From Oscillospiraceae bacterium (GTDB taxonomy: Bacteria; Bacillota; Clostridia; Oscillospirales; Oscillospiraceae): a stretch of DNA of 32,778 bases. The DNA lies in assembly GCA_009781855.1 (NCBI GenBank), contig WQUY01000023.1, positions 1 to 32,778 on the forward strand, given 5' to 3'. Below the pieces are notes generated by a model that saw nothing but the letters and a program-made list of their open reading frames with translations, was not told the DNA's origin and searched no databases. The translations under genes were made by a program, and so were the position numbers. Positions 1-8,647 of the stretch are shown here, in pieces; position 1 is the first letter of the stretch; every line of letters starts with the position of its first letter.

Positions 1-573
1 CGCTACTACTAAGGACGCTTCAAGTTGTTGTCTTAGAGGGTAATCATTTTGTGAAATTATAAAGGGCAAGTATATTCTTGGCAAACTGTGGTGGCTTCTA
101 TCAAAAATACCTCTACTGCCAAATTCGATAATGTTACTGTCGGCGGCAAGTGATCTCCCCCACAAAAGCCCATATCCTATATAAGCAACCATATCTTGCC
201 TGTGGACAATTTTAAATATTCTATCTGATGCCCCAATTAATTGGGCGTGCTCTTGCAAGCGCCTGTTGCCCACAAGCGGAGTTGCAAATCCGTATGTGAT
301 GATTCTTTCCGGCTCTACTCCACTTTCAACAAGATCCAGTGTAAACAATTCAGCCAATGCCCCACCCATACTATGTCCGGTAATCCAGAATTTTACATTT
401 TGATTAGACTCGCCGTTTTCTTGTAATATATTTAAATTAAATTCCTCATTTATTTCTGGCAAAATATCTGCCACAAAGTCGCTATACTGTGCATAGAAGC
501 CTCTATGTACAGTGGCCTCTATCGCTCGCCATGGCAATGCGGAAAGAGTACAGGGTGAACACAGACAAAAAGC
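1..573 (-). CDS. Class 3 lipase-like protein, partial; N-terminus missing, possible pseudogene
   Basis: On the minus strand the frame is open from 573 to the window edge; an in-frame TGA lies at 574-576. The translation contains the class 3 lipase block VHRGFYAQYSDF, then the nucleophile elbow TGHSMGGALAEL (GxSxG), HRQDMVAYIG as the likely catalytic Asp region, and SHHSLPRIY as a candidate catalytic His. In this family an oxyanion-region FRGT segment should precede VHRGF. Here only about 12 residues (from a TTG at 537) precede ATVHRGF and no FRGT is visible in any minus frame just upstream. The gene is therefore either a 5'-truncated remnant or fused to unrelated sequence. The C-terminus runs off the window. 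Family members hydrolyse acylglycerols; activity here is doubtful without the N-terminal half. It lies downstream of tRNA-Pro on the same strand. Confidence 0.7.
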
Positions 574-654
574 TCATAATTCACTACAACTGTATTGGCT
601 CTATTGAGATTCCTGATATATTGTCATTACCCGAACCTATTGTACAAGTAAGCA

Positions 655-684
655 CAAGAAAAGGAGTAGTTGTTAGCTACTCCC
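655..684 (-). terminator. Probable intrinsic terminator downstream of tRNA-Pro
   Basis: Read on the minus strand, a 7-bp stem (677-683 with 663-669) with a 7-nt loop is followed by a T-rich run at about 655-662. This is the order expected of a Rho-independent terminator for transcripts coming from tRNA-Pro, before the lipase remnant. Confidence 0.55.
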
Positions 685-713
685 AAATGCAAAAGGTTGT
701 ATAAATGAGCCAA

Positions 714-746
714 GTGTTCTTACAATCTCAAATGCTGTAAGAACAC
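714..746 (-). terminator. Hairpin just 3' of tRNA-Pro
   Basis: A perfect 10-bp inverted repeat (714-723 and 737-746) with a 13-nt loop begins 6 nt beyond the tRNA CCA end on the minus strand. No good U-tract follows, so it may be a processing or stability hairpin rather than the terminator itself; a better terminator lies at 655-684. Confidence 0.4.
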
Positions 747-752
747 TCGGCA

Positions 753-828
753 TGGTCGGAGTGACAGGACTTGAACCTGCGGCCTCTTGACCCCCAGTCA
801 AGCACGCTACCAACTGCGCCACACCCCG
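753..828 (-). tRNA. tRNA-Pro (anticodon GGG)
   Basis: The 76-nt minus-strand sequence folds as a tRNA. The acceptor stem is CGGGGTG paired with CACTCCG, with one G-T pair. The anticodon stem CTTGA/TCAAG carries loop CTGGGGG, placing anticodon GGG at 793-795, and the T-loop has GGTTCAAGTCC. The 3' CCA is encoded (753-755) and the discriminator is A. It follows ribF on the same strand with a 34-bp gap and has a promoter of its own at 848-876. Confidence 0.96.
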
Positions 829-847
829 ACGCTTATTTGCGACTGTC

Positions 848-876
848 ATTTTAGCACAGTGCCTACTTGTTTACAA
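848..876 (-). promoter_or_regulatory. Promoter for tRNA-Pro, overlapping the ribF stop
   Basis: On the minus strand a -35 box TTGTAA (871-876) and -10 box TAAAAT (848-853) are separated by exactly 17 bp. Initiation would fall about 10-15 nt before the mature tRNA 5' end. The -35 box lies inside the last codons of ribF, so the tRNA can be expressed independently of the upstream operon. Confidence 0.6.
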
Positions 877-1777
877 GCCCTTTTTTCATAAAATACTGCA
901 AAGCATCGTCGCAGTCTTTCTGTATCTGTAATTTGAGTTCTTCTATACCACTAAATTTTGTCTCAGGCCGAATGCGCGCATAGAACTCAATCCTGACTTG
1001 ATGCCCGTAGAGATTTCCTTGGTAATTTAGAATGTGTGTTTCTGCCGTCACGAGACCTGACTCATTTACAGTAGGTCTGACCCCAATATTTGTGACTCCT
1101 ATATGACTACTGCCATCATCAAGGTATACCTTTGTCGCATAGACTCCAAATGCAGGGATTAGCACACCCGGCTGAACGCACATATTTATCGTAGGTGTAC
1201 CCAATTTTCTACCAAGGCGGTAGCCATAACGCACGACATCTGTCAGCACATGAGGATGCCCAAGAAACGAATTGGCCCGCTCCATATCGCCTGATGATAG
1301 TAGTGTACGAACATGTGTTGAACTCATAGTGACATCTTCAAGCTTGATTTCCGGAATAATATCACAACCGATGCCAAGCTCAGCGCATTTCTGCTTGAGA
1401 TTTTCACTATTGCCCTCACCACCGCTGCCAAATCTGAAGTCAAACCCAGCAACAAGATGCCGCGCCCCGAACTCATCAATCAAGTGCTGGACAAATTCGT
1501 CCCAGGGCATTGCGGCCGTAGCCTTATCAAAATGCAAAAATATAATGTCATCTATACCAAAAACTCTATGGATAAGCCCCGCCCTGTCCTCGGGCGAATT
1601 GATGAGTATAACCTCTTCAGTATTGAGCAGATTGCGCGGATGGGTGTCAAAGGTTATCACAGAAGGTACGAGATTAAGATTTTCCGCTATATCAATAGTG
1701 CGCCACATCAGTGCGGAGTGCGCAATATGCATTCCATCGAAGAACCCTAAAGCTATTACACGTTCTTTGTACTTCAT
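863..1777 (-). CDS. ribF: Bifunctional riboflavin kinase / FAD synthetase
   Basis: Cytoplasmic enzyme that phosphorylates riboflavin to FMN and adenylates FMN to FAD. The 304-residue protein has the usual RibF length. The N-terminal nucleotidyltransferase domain shows ALGFFDGMHIAH (family GxFDGxHxxH) and SSTHVRTLL. The C-terminal kinase domain shows GYRLGRKLGTPTINM, PAFGVYAT and the ETHILNYQGNLYG segment. The start was set at ATG 1777, after TAGTGGGGTGAAG. The frame extends upstream to a TTG at 1807 that would overlap truB, but those residues are not family-like. It lies 10 bp after the truB stop, so it is probably the last protein gene of the nusA operon. The common rpsO neighbour is absent; tRNA-Pro follows instead. 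No FMN riboswitch precedes it. Confidence 0.95.
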   Translation of the reverse strand: MKYKERVIALGFFDGMHIAHSALMWRTIDIAENLNLVPSVITFDTHPRNLLNTEEVILINSPEDRAGLIHRVFGIDDIIFLHFDKATAAMPWDEFVQHLIDEFGARHLVAGFDFRFGSGGEGNSENLKQKCAELGIGCDIIPEIKLEDVTMSSTHVRTLLSSGDMERANSFLGHPHVLTDVVRYGYRLGRKLGTPTINMCVQPGVLIPAFGVYATKVYLDDGSSHIGVTNIGVRPTVNESGLVTAETHILNYQGNLYGHQVRIEFYARIRPETKFSGIEELKLQIQKDCDDALQYFMKKGLVNK

Positions 1778-1787
1778 CTTCACCCCA

Positions 1788-2738
1788 CTAATGCTGCAAT
1801 GGCTCAAAAAAACTTTTAATTATCTTTAATTTCGAGCCGATGACTTCTCCAAAAGCTAAAAATTCTCCACAAGACCCATAGATTCTATATGCCCCATCAT
1901 GCTCTTTTCTCTCAAACACTGCCCCATTTTTGACCTTTTGTGTCTCAGCTTCATCTAACACAATCTCTGGATGAGATTCAAAGAGTGAATCTACAGGCAA
2001 AAGGATATCGGATATGTTTTGTGCATGTTTGATAACAGGCCTTAAATTGTCGTATGAAGTGCCAGGCGCTGGCGGTGCTGCAGAGGCAATTGCGAGTATC
2101 TCATCAAGCGTATGTGCTTTGTCGATTGTGTATACCCCAGCTCTTGTCCTACACAACGCCGACATCGTCCCCCCGACACCGAGCACCTCGCCAATATCGT
2201 GACAAATAGTTCTGATATAGGTTCCCTTCGAACAAACAATACCAAGGGAAAAATCGCCCCCGTCTGCAGCTGGGCTACTGAGTAGCCTTATTGCTGATAT
2301 AAAAATATCTCTCGCCGGACGCTCAACTTCTATACCTTTTCTGGCAAGCTCATAAAGCTTCTTACCATCCTTTTTGATTGCGGAGTACATCGGAGGAATT
2401 TGTTTCTGAGCGCCTAAAAAGCCTTTTAGAACCAATTCAAGCTCTGCCGCAGTAACAAGCGATTTCTTTTCGCATAAAACATTGCCCGTTATATCCTGTG
2501 TATCCGTACTGATACCAAGCCTCAGCCCGGCGATATATTCTTTCTCCGCATTTTCACAAAACATCGCCGCACGTGTCGCACGCCCAACAAAAATAGGCAA
2601 CACCCCGGTTGCCATGGGATCAAGCGTACCTCCATGACCGATGCGTTTTGTGCGCAATACATTTCGCAGCTTTGCAACTACATCGTGCGAAGTCCAGGCA
2701 TCTGGTTTATTAACGATGAGAATTCCGCTTAAATTCAT
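1788..2738 (-). CDS. truB: tRNA pseudouridine(55) synthase TruB
   Basis: Converts U55 in the T-loop of tRNAs to pseudouridine. The 316-residue protein begins GILIVNKPDAWTSHDVV and carries the catalytic motif GGTLDPMATGVL with the nucleophile Asp at residue 40. Further TruB motifs are KEYIAGLRLGISTDTQD, QIPPMYSAIKKDGKKLYELAR and SKGTYIRTICHDIG. A C-terminal PUA-like segment covers roughly residues 230-316. The gene sits between nrnA (92-bp gap) and ribF (10-bp gap), the standard Firmicutes order. The ATG at 2738 is chosen because the family N-terminus starts here; its SD (AGGGA) is weak and about 12 nt away. Confidence 0.95.
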   Translation of the reverse strand: MNLSGILIVNKPDAWTSHDVVAKLRNVLRTKRIGHGGTLDPMATGVLPIFVGRATRAAMFCENAEKEYIAGLRLGISTDTQDITGNVLCEKKSLVTAAELELVLKGFLGAQKQIPPMYSAIKKDGKKLYELARKGIEVERPARDIFISAIRLLSSPAADGGDFSLGIVCSKGTYIRTICHDIGEVLGVGGTMSALCRTRAGVYTIDKAHTLDEILAIASAAPPAPGTSYDNLRPVIKHAQNISDILLPVDSLFESHPEIVLDEAETQKVKNGAVFERKEHDGAYRIYGSCGEFLAFGEVIGSKLKIIKSFFEPLQH

Positions 2739-2830
2739 AACTCATTTGATCCCTAATAGGTTGTCTGAAGCAATGTTTTCTATACATACGCAATGCTTGT
2801 TAGTTACATCCACGCTTGACTCGCTCAGAT

Positions 2831-3814
2831 TTATTTAGAAGTCTGCTGAGATTCCTCAGGAAAGAACTCTCGAAGCACTTCTACAATAGCTTCTTTTGTA
2901 TCAGCGATTGGCTTATCACATGTAAACCCAGAAGCCATTGCATGACCTCCGCCACCAAAATGCGCAGCGATGGCATTTGCATCAACAGTGGGCGAGGTTC
3001 TGACCGACACCTTGCAATCTTTGGGAGAGGTAAGCTCCCGGATAGTGATACCGGCCAAAACACCTTTTATCGCACCTGGAATCGAGGCGATATCGTCAAC
3101 ATCATCTTCGCTCGCCCCAGCCTCGTCCATCATGTCATTCGATATCGAAGCGATGGCCACTTTGCCATCAAAATGAAATGTCATCCCCGCATATATCAGG
3201 CTCTCAATTTTTACCCTTTCACGGGTTTTCGTTCTAAATAACTTTCTGTTGAGCTTTACATGCGGCGCACCCGCTGCAACAACAAGTGATGCAACCCTCA
3301 AAGTGTTTGCTGTTGTGTTTGCAAAAGAGAAACAACCGGTGTCCGTTGAAACTGCGACATATAGACATCCGGCACAGATTGGACTTATGCTGCCGACAAG
3401 TTCCAGCAAAAGCTCATACAAAACCTCTCCGCAGGAAGCCGCAACAGAGTCAAGGCAAATATATTCTGCATAAAATTTGTTGGAGGCATGATGATCTATG
3501 CATAGAGATATGGCGTTAAAATATGCATCACCATTTTTGGGAAACAACGCGGTGGAAGCCGTATCGACTATAATCACCTGATCTGCTTTATAATCATCGG
3601 GCGCTATGTAGGCATCAATGTAAGTTGCATATCTTGGCGTGATTTCCGGATTTTTAAGCACATAGGCGGTTTTGCCGATTTCTCTCAGTCCTTGTGCAAG
3701 CGCACCGGCACACCCAACGGTGTCTCCGTCGGGGCGTCGGTGTGTGAGTATCAGATAATTATTGTTTGATTTAAGCCATTTTGCCGTTTCAGCGATGGTT
3801 AACATTGTACTCAT
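2831..3814 (-). CDS. nrnA: DHH-family nano-RNase / pAp phosphatase NrnA
   Basis: DHH/DHHA1 phosphoesterase. Family members degrade short oligoribonucleotides and dephosphorylate 3'-phosphoadenosine 5'-phosphate using Mn2+. The 327-residue protein shows LTHRRPDGDTVGCAGAL (motif I, Asp ligands), VIIVDTAS (motif II), CIDHHASN (the DHH motif), DTGCFSFANT (motif IV) and the DHHA1 signature GGGGHAMASGF near the C-terminus. ATG 3814 is preceded by GAGGT about 11 nt upstream; a second ATG three codons in is an alternative. It lies between rbfA (87-bp gap) and truB, as in many Firmicutes nusA operons. Its cellular role here (nano-RNA or pAp turnover) is inferred from family and position. Confidence 0.92.
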   Translation of the reverse strand: MSTMLTIAETAKWLKSNNNYLILTHRRPDGDTVGCAGALAQGLREIGKTAYVLKNPEITPRYATYIDAYIAPDDYKADQVIIVDTASTALFPKNGDAYFNAISLCIDHHASNKFYAEYICLDSVAASCGEVLYELLLELVGSISPICAGCLYVAVSTDTGCFSFANTTANTLRVASLVVAAGAPHVKLNRKLFRTKTRERVKIESLIYAGMTFHFDGKVAIASISNDMMDEAGASEDDVDDIASIPGAIKGVLAGITIRELTSPKDCKVSVRTSPTVDANAIAAHFGGGGHAMASGFTCDKPIADTKEAIVEVLREFFPEESQQTSK

Positions 3815-3901
3815 ATGCAGCTATGACCTCATTACTAGCACATCATATTATGTCGCACTAGCCCGTTTCGTCTCATATTCCCAGGACATTATGCTCTGAT
3901 T

Positions 3902-4285
3902 CTATTCCTGATTTTCCTCAGGGATTTCCAAATCATTTAGAATTGATGTTATTCTGGCACCATGTTCAATAGACTTATCAAGCTCAAATTGCAGCTCCGG
4001 TGTGTATCTCAAGTTTAGTGACTGTCCCAATTCATGACGCAGATACCCTGATGCGGATTTAAGCCCCTTCATGAATTCTTTTTCAGATTCAAGGTCATAC
4101 ACGCTCAAGAACACTTTGGCATAACGCAAGTCTCCCGTGGTATCGACTTTTGTAACACTAATCATGCCTTGCTTGACACGTGGGTCTTTTATATTGCGAA
4201 GATGCACAGACAATACACGTTGGATATCTTCGTTAATACGTTGTATTTTATTTGATAACATAGCAACAACCCCCGGCCGGTTCAT
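3902..4285 (-). CDS. rbfA: 30S ribosome-binding factor RbfA
   Basis: Small KH-like RNA-binding protein that assists late 30S subunit maturation near helix 1 of 16S rRNA. The 127-residue product carries NKIQRINEDIQRVLS at its N-terminus, IKDPRVKQGMISVTKVDTT, the AKVFLSVYD strand, and a C-terminal segment LRYTPELQFELDKSIEHG, all typical of RbfA. The ATG at 4285 has a weak SD. An internal ATG at 4261, preceded by a G-rich run, would give a protein starting MLSNKIQ and a length nearer the family norm, so either start is possible. It follows infB by 46 bp. Confidence 0.93.
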   Translation of the reverse strand: MNRPGVVAMLSNKIQRINEDIQRVLSVHLRNIKDPRVKQGMISVTKVDTTGDLRYAKVFLSVYDLESEKEFMKGLKSASGYLRHELGQSLNLRYTPELQFELDKSIEHGARITSILNDLEIPEENQE

Positions 4286-4331
4286 ACATCGGCCTAATAT
4301 TGTTTTTCAGACAATGTAGACGTTCGTCTGC

Positions 4332-6689
4332 CTAAACTGGAATCTGCTCCATTGCAAAACATTCGATAACATCGCCCTCTTTGATGTCGTTGAACTTCTC
4401 AAGAGAAATACCGCATTCATAGTTTGTTGCGACCTCTTTGACATCGTCTTTAAAGCGGCGTAATGATGCAAGTGCACCCTCATGTACAACGATTCCATCT
4501 CTGACGAGCCTGACCTGACTGTTTCTAATAATCTTGCCGCTCTGCACATAACAACCGCAAATCGTGCCAACCGCGGATGCTTTGTATAGTTGTCTGACCT
4601 CTGCATGTCCATACACAACCTCATGGAATTTAGGTGCAAGCAAACCTTTCATGGCAAGTTCAATCTCATTGATGCATTCATAAATGACTCTATACATACG
4701 CATATCTACATTGCTGCGCATCGCACTGTCTCTGGCAGCATTATCGGGTCGCACGTTAAATCCGACAATAATCGCGCCACTTGTAGAGGCAAGCATGATA
4801 TCAGATTCACTTATTGCGCCGACACCTGAGTGGATGACGCGCACCCTAACTTCTTCATTAGTGAGTTTTTCGAGCGATGCCTTTATTGCCTCAGCACTGC
4901 CTTGTACGTCAGCTTTTACAATAATGTTGAGATCCTTTAGCTCGCCCTGCTTGATTTTCGAGAATAAGTCTTCAAGAGAAACTTTGACCGTCGGTGACGC
5001 ATTGCCTTTTTTCTCAGATTTACGCTGCGCAGCAAGCTCTTTTGCCATGCGCTCGTCCGTAACAACGTTAAAGAAGTCTCCGGCTTCCGGCACTTCCGAC
5101 ATTCCGGATATCTCGACCGGAACTGAAGGGCCTGCGGATTTTATTCTCTCGCCCTGCTCGGTAATCATGACTCTGACATGACCGACCGCAGAACCTGCAA
5201 TGATTGTATCGCCGACATTGAGCGTACCGTTTTGAACGAGAACTGTCATCAAAGGCCCGCGCCCCTTGTCGAGCCTTGCCTCTACAACTGTTCCGCGTGC
5301 AAGACGAGATGGGTTTGCTTTAAGCTCTGAAATCTCGGCTGTCAGGATTATCATTTCGAGCAAATTATCTATGCCATCACCATTCTTTGCAGAAATGGGA
5401 CAAACTATTGTTTCACCGCCCCATTCTTCGGGCACCAGACCATACTCTGTCAGTTGCTGTTTGATTTTCTCAGGGTTTGCACCCGATACATCCATCTTGT
5501 TGATGGCTACGATTATCGGGATATTCGCCGCTTTTGCATGATTGATAGATTCAATGGTTTGTGGCATGATGCCATCGTCTGCGGCTACGATCAGTATTGC
5601 TATATCGGTCACACTTGCACCTCTGGCACGCATTGCCGTAAACGCTTCATGGCCGGGTGTATCCAGGAACGTGATTGGATTGCCGTGAATCCTGGTCTGA
5701 TATGCACCGATATGCTGCGTTATACCGCCTGCCTCTCCCTCGGCAACGCTCTCCTTGCGTATTCTGTCAAGCAATGAGGTCTTACCGTGGTCAACGTGAC
5801 CCATAACAACGACTACCGGAGCACGCGGCACAAGATCATCTTCACTATCAACACTGTCGTCTATGAGCCGCTCTTCAATGGTTACAACTACTTCCTTTTC
5901 AACTTTACAACCCAACTCAATAGCCACAAGAGCTGCTGTGTCATGGTCAATTATGTCTGAAAGCGAAGCCATAACGCCAAGCTTTATAAGCTGGCGTACG
6001 ACCTCTGCACCTGTCTTTTTCATGCGTGAAGCCAGTTCCCCAACACTGATTGAGTCGGGTATCATAACTTTCAGAGGAGCTTTTTTTGCAACTTCCAATT
6101 GCAAACGCTGCATTCTATCTCGCTCTTCCTGACGGCGTTTTGCGCCGGAAGCCATAGTCTGATGCTGCCTTTGCCCTTTTTTGACTATCTTTTCTTTTCC
6201 GCGCTTCATATTTTCTGCGCGCTCCGGAACAAGCGTATCCAAACGCTCATCATACTTTTCAATATTTATAGTTGCGCCCGAAGTATCGACAACCCGTTTT
6301 TGGGGCGCCCTGTGAGGCATAAACGGCTTGTCCGGCTTCTTGGTCGGTGGCACAAGCTTGCGTTCTTGCTCCTGTGTCTCTGGCACAGCCTTGACCTCGG
6401 ATTCACCTGTTGGGGCGGAAGCCGGTGCAGCTGCTTCTGCTTGCACCTTTTCTTTCTTGACCTCAGGTGTTGCGGGCGGAGACTTTACAGCATAAATCTC
6501 TTCGATGCTTTCGATTTGATTCGCCGAAGTCAGATGCTCAAATATAATGTCAAGTTCATTAATTGAAAGGACATGCATATGATTCTTGGGCGTCTCGGCA
6601 TACTTTGTAAGTATCTCCGTGATTTTCTTTGTTGGTAGCTTGAAATCCTTAGCGACCTCGTGTACCCGATATTTAAACATTGTACTCAT
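4332..6689 (-). CDS. infB: Translation initiation factor IF-2
   Basis: GTPase that delivers initiator fMet-tRNA to the 30S subunit and promotes subunit joining. The 785-residue protein has an N-terminal helical subdomain (about 1-55), a low-complexity Ala/Glu/Pro/Lys linker (about 65-130), and a second N-terminal helical domain around 205-275. The GTPase domain follows: P-loop GHVDHGKT at 297-304, then [17 protein letters not shown], and NKMD. The beta-barrel and C-terminal domains follow ([23 protein letters not shown]). The start is ATG 6689, overlapping the ylxQ stop by 4 nt (ATGA at 6686-6689). Its AGGAGG ribosome binding site lies inside the last codons of ylxQ, 8 nt upstream, which indicates translational coupling. 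Confidence 0.97.
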   Translation of the reverse strand: MSTMFKYRVHEVAKDFKLPTKKITEILTKYAETPKNHMHVLSINELDIIFEHLTSANQIESIEEIYAVKSPPATPEVKKEKVQAEAAAPASAPTGESEVKAVPETQEQERKLVPPTKKPDKPFMPHRAPQKRVVDTSGATINIEKYDERLDTLVPERAENMKRGKEKIVKKGQRQHQTMASGAKRRQEERDRMQRLQLEVAKKAPLKVMIPDSISVGELASRMKKTGAEVVRQLIKLGVMASLSDIIDHDTAALVAIELGCKVEKEVVVTIEERLIDDSVDSEDDLVPRAPVVVVMGHVDHGKTSLLDRIRKESVAEGEAGGITQHIGAYQTRIHGNPITFLDTPGHEAFTAMRARGASVTDIAILIVAADDGIMPQTIESINHAKAANIPIIVAINKMDVSGANPEKIKQQLTEYGLVPEEWGGETIVCPISAKNGDGIDNLLEMIILTAEISELKANPSRLARGTVVEARLDKGRGPLMTVLVQNGTLNVGDTIIAGSAVGHVRVMITEQGERIKSAGPSVPVEISGMSEVPEAGDFFNVVTDERMAKELAAQRKSEKKGNASPTVKVSLEDLFSKIKQGELKDLNIIVKADVQGSAEAIKASLEKLTNEEVRVRVIHSGVGAISESDIMLASTSGAIIVGFNVRPDNAARDSAMRSNVDMRMYRVIYECINEIELAMKGLLAPKFHEVVYGHAEVRQLYKASAVGTICGCYVQSGKIIRNSQVRLVRDGIVVHEGALASLRRFKDDVKEVATNYECGISLEKFNDIKEGDVIECFAMEQIPV

Positions 6690-7120
6690 TGCATTGTCCT
6701 CCTATTGCCGGATGGGATGGGATTGCCGGGGTGTGCGAGGTCTGCGTATTGTTCTATCTCGTTTGCAGATCTTTCCAAAAACTCCCATATTTTTGCGAAA
6801 GGTTCCGGTTGTTCTTGGGCAAGTCCTTGCAGAAATCTGACTGCAAGCCCCTTATCTAAAAAGGCTACTGTTGCTGGTGAACCTCGCCCTGTAATGTTTC
6901 CGAGTTCAAACTTTGTGTAAGGAACTACTACACAAATGGCAAAACCTGCGTCTGCACTTATCCGGGCATTTCGATAAGCGCGTTCGGAAGCATCGCTTGC
7001 AGAAATTATGAGCTTTGTTTTTCCGCTTCGTGCGGCAGCACTCGATGACTCACACCCAATAGCTAACATTCCTGCCTTTTTTGCAAGACCAAGTATTTGC
7101 AGATTACGATCCTGAGCCAT
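6686..7120 (-). CDS. ylxQ: L7Ae/L30e-family ribosomal-associated protein YlxQ
   Basis: A 144-residue member of the L7Ae/L30e/S12e RNA-binding fold, commonly found between ylxR and infB in Firmicutes and thought to bind kink-turn RNA. Family-like features are [16 protein letters not shown] at the N-terminus, [19 protein letters not shown] in the middle and the [14 protein letters not shown] segment. The last ~30 residues (charged, then Pro/Asn/Arg) extend beyond the usual ~100-residue fold. ATG 7120 follows a GGAGGAATAG ribosome binding site and abuts the ylxR stop. The stop overlaps the infB start, and the Arg-Arg codons near the C-terminus double as the infB Shine-Dalgarno. The precise function is not established. 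Confidence 0.88.
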   Translation of the reverse strand: MAQDRNLQILGLAKKAGMLAIGCESSSAAARSGKTKLIISASDASERAYRNARISADAGFAICVVVPYTKFELGNITGRGSPATVAFLDKGLAVRFLQGLAQEQPEPFAKIWEFLERSANEIEQYADLAHPGNPIPSGNRRTMQ

Positions 7121-7381
7121 CTATTCCTCCAATTTGCTTTGTAATGCATCCATGACTGTTTGAGGGATTTCCACGCCGAATGCCCTTGATAAAGCCTTCG
7201 ATTTCACTGCACGTTTAAGGCACTCAGAGCTTTGGCAAACATATGCCCCACGACCGGGATTTTTGCCTTTGAAATCAAGCGAAACTTCACCCTCTGGAGA
7301 TTTAACAGCACGGATGAGTTCGGTTTTGGGCTTCATCTCTCGGCAACCCAGACATTGCCGCATGGGTATCTTTTTTGGCAT
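7121..7381 (-). CDS. ylxR: YlxR family RNA-binding protein (DUF448)
   Basis: An 86-residue product beginning MPKKIPMRQCLGCREM, the signature start of the YlxR/DUF448 family (RxCxGC). The conserved NPGRGAYVCQSSECL segment with further cysteines follows, then a basic KSKALSRAFG helix. The frame is open back to an ATG at 7468 inside nusA. The start was set at ATG 7381 because the family core begins there and GTGGAG lies about 9 nt upstream. It sits between nusA (58-bp gap) and ylxQ (adjacent), the conserved Firmicutes arrangement. The family has been described as a nucleoid- or RNA-associated regulator; its role here is inferred. Confidence 0.88.
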   Translation of the reverse strand: MPKKIPMRQCLGCREMKPKTELIRAVKSPEGEVSLDFKGKNPGRGAYVCQSSECLKRAVKSKALSRAFGVEIPQTVMDALQSKLEE

Positions 7382-7439
7382 CTTAATATGCTCCACTCTT
7401 GCCCTAGTCGGCGAATCCTTTTCGCCATGCAGCTTTGTT

Positions 7440-8492
7440 TTATGCTTGACTCTCCGGTTTGATGTCAATCTTAAATCCTGTCAATCGGGCTGCCAAACGG
7501 ACATTTTGCCCCTCCTTGCCTATTGCAAGTGACAACTGGCTATCCGGAACTATAACGCGACAGGATTTACCGTCCTCAAGCATTGTGACAGAAACAACCT
7601 CAGACGGAGCTAAAGCTGATGCTATGTATTCCGTAGGGTCATCGCTATATTTGACTATATCTATCTTTTCGCCACCCAGTTCGCTTACGATTGTGTTGAC
7701 TCTGCTGCCTTTAGGGCCAACACATGCGCCTATGGGCTCTACATCCGGATCATTAGAAAGAACTGCAATCTTTGTGCGATTTCCGGCCTCACGGGCTATG
7801 CTACGGATTTCGACAATGCCTTCAAATATCTCGGGCACTTCCAGTTCAAACAGACGTTTGACCAGACCGGGATGTGTTCGGGATATCAGTATCTGTGGGC
7901 CACGTGCGGATTTTCTGACCTCAATAACATAGACCTTTATCCTGTCTCCATCATTGAGCGGCTCATCCGGAATTCGTTCACCGGAAGACAGCATTGCTTC
8001 GGTGTGCTCATTGCTCGAACCTATTTGTATCGAAACTCCACCGGTACGCGGGTCAATCCGTGTGACAACCCCAGTAAGAATCTCGTGTTCTTTCGATGTA
8101 AATTCATCATATACTATATTGCGTTCGGCTTCGCGTATGCCTTGGATTATGACTTGCTTAGCCGCCTGTGCGGCAATTCGTCCGAATCGGCTTGTATCTA
8201 CCGGCTCATTAATCACATCACCAACACTCGCCCCTAGCATAAGCGCCTGAGCTTCTTCAACGGAATATTGAGTGTTGGGATTTTCAACCTCATCAACAAC
8301 GACTCTCTGCATAAACATGTCAACAGTTTTTTCTACAGGATTCAGTTCAACCCGAGCACATTCAGCACAAGCTGGGTAGTCCTTTTTCAAAGCAGCGAGC
8401 AGGGCTTGCTCTATTTTTTCGAGCATGTAGGTCTGTGGGATGCCCTTTTCTCTTTCAATATCAGCAATTGCCGAGAAAAATTCTGCGTTCAT
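7440..8492 (-). CDS. nusA: Transcription termination/antitermination factor NusA
   Basis: RNA polymerase elongation factor that modulates pausing, intrinsic termination and antitermination. The 350-residue protein lacks the C-terminal acidic repeats of proteobacteria, as usual in Firmicutes. The N-terminal RNAP-binding domain covers about 1-125 (IEREKGIPQTYMLEKIEQAL). An S1 domain follows at about 130-200 (EILTGVVTRIDPRTGGVSI). KH1 and KH2 occupy about 200-345, with the motifs IGACVGPKGSRV and LAIGKEGQNVRLAARLTG. ATG 8492 is preceded by AGGAG 7 nt upstream and overlaps a 14-codon upstream frame by 4 nt. The leader hairpin at 9152-9180 would be a natural target for NusA-stimulated autoregulation, but that is inference. 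Confidence 0.96.
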   Translation of the reverse strand: MNAEFFSAIADIEREKGIPQTYMLEKIEQALLAALKKDYPACAECARVELNPVEKTVDMFMQRVVVDEVENPNTQYSVEEAQALMLGASVGDVINEPVDTSRFGRIAAQAAKQVIIQGIREAERNIVYDEFTSKEHEILTGVVTRIDPRTGGVSIQIGSSNEHTEAMLSSGERIPDEPLNDGDRIKVYVIEVRKSARGPQILISRTHPGLVKRLFELEVPEIFEGIVEIRSIAREAGNRTKIAVLSNDPDVEPIGACVGPKGSRVNTIVSELGGEKIDIVKYSDDPTEYIASALAPSEVVSVTMLEDGKSCRVIVPDSQLSLAIGKEGQNVRLAARLTGFKIDIKPESQA

Positions 8493-8532
8493 CGCTGCAC
8501 TCCTGACACCGTTGTGAAAGATTTTGTATACA

Positions 8533-8628
8533 TTATCGTATATCCTCCGTGTTTATATGTTTTATTAACTTAGAAGCAATGGAGCCAAGAAAGCGAAGCA
8601 AGACGCCGATAGTGATTTGATACTCCAT
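8533..8628 (-). CDS. Possible small ORF (31 aa) between rimP and nusA
   Basis: The 155-bp gap between rimP and nusA holds an ATG-initiated 31-codon frame starting MEYQITIGVLLRFLG. Its stop shares one base with the ATG of a second, 14-codon frame (TAATG at 8531-8535). The stop of the second frame in turn overlaps the nusA start (ATGA, 8489-8492). The second frame has a GGAGG site in the end of the first, but the first has no clear Shine-Dalgarno. It may be translated, a leader peptide, or chance. I do not recognise a homologue. Confidence 0.22.
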   Translation of the reverse strand: MEYQITIGVLLRFLGSIASKLIKHINTEDIR

Positions 8629-8647
8629 TTTTGCTTATGTTCGTTTG

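Noticed and set aside
1778..1810. FMN riboswitch or separate promoter before ribF
   Set aside because: Only 10 bp separate truB and ribF; there is no room for an aptamer and no promoter boxes.
1272..1829. 185-codon plus-strand open frame
   Set aside because: It lies antisense across ribF and truB, both well supported; Ser/Ile-rich shadow composition and no family features.
6099..6566. 155-codon plus-strand open frame
   Set aside because: Antisense to the low-complexity linker of infB, where Ala/Glu/Lys codons leave the opposite strand open; Leu/Cys-rich and not protein-like.
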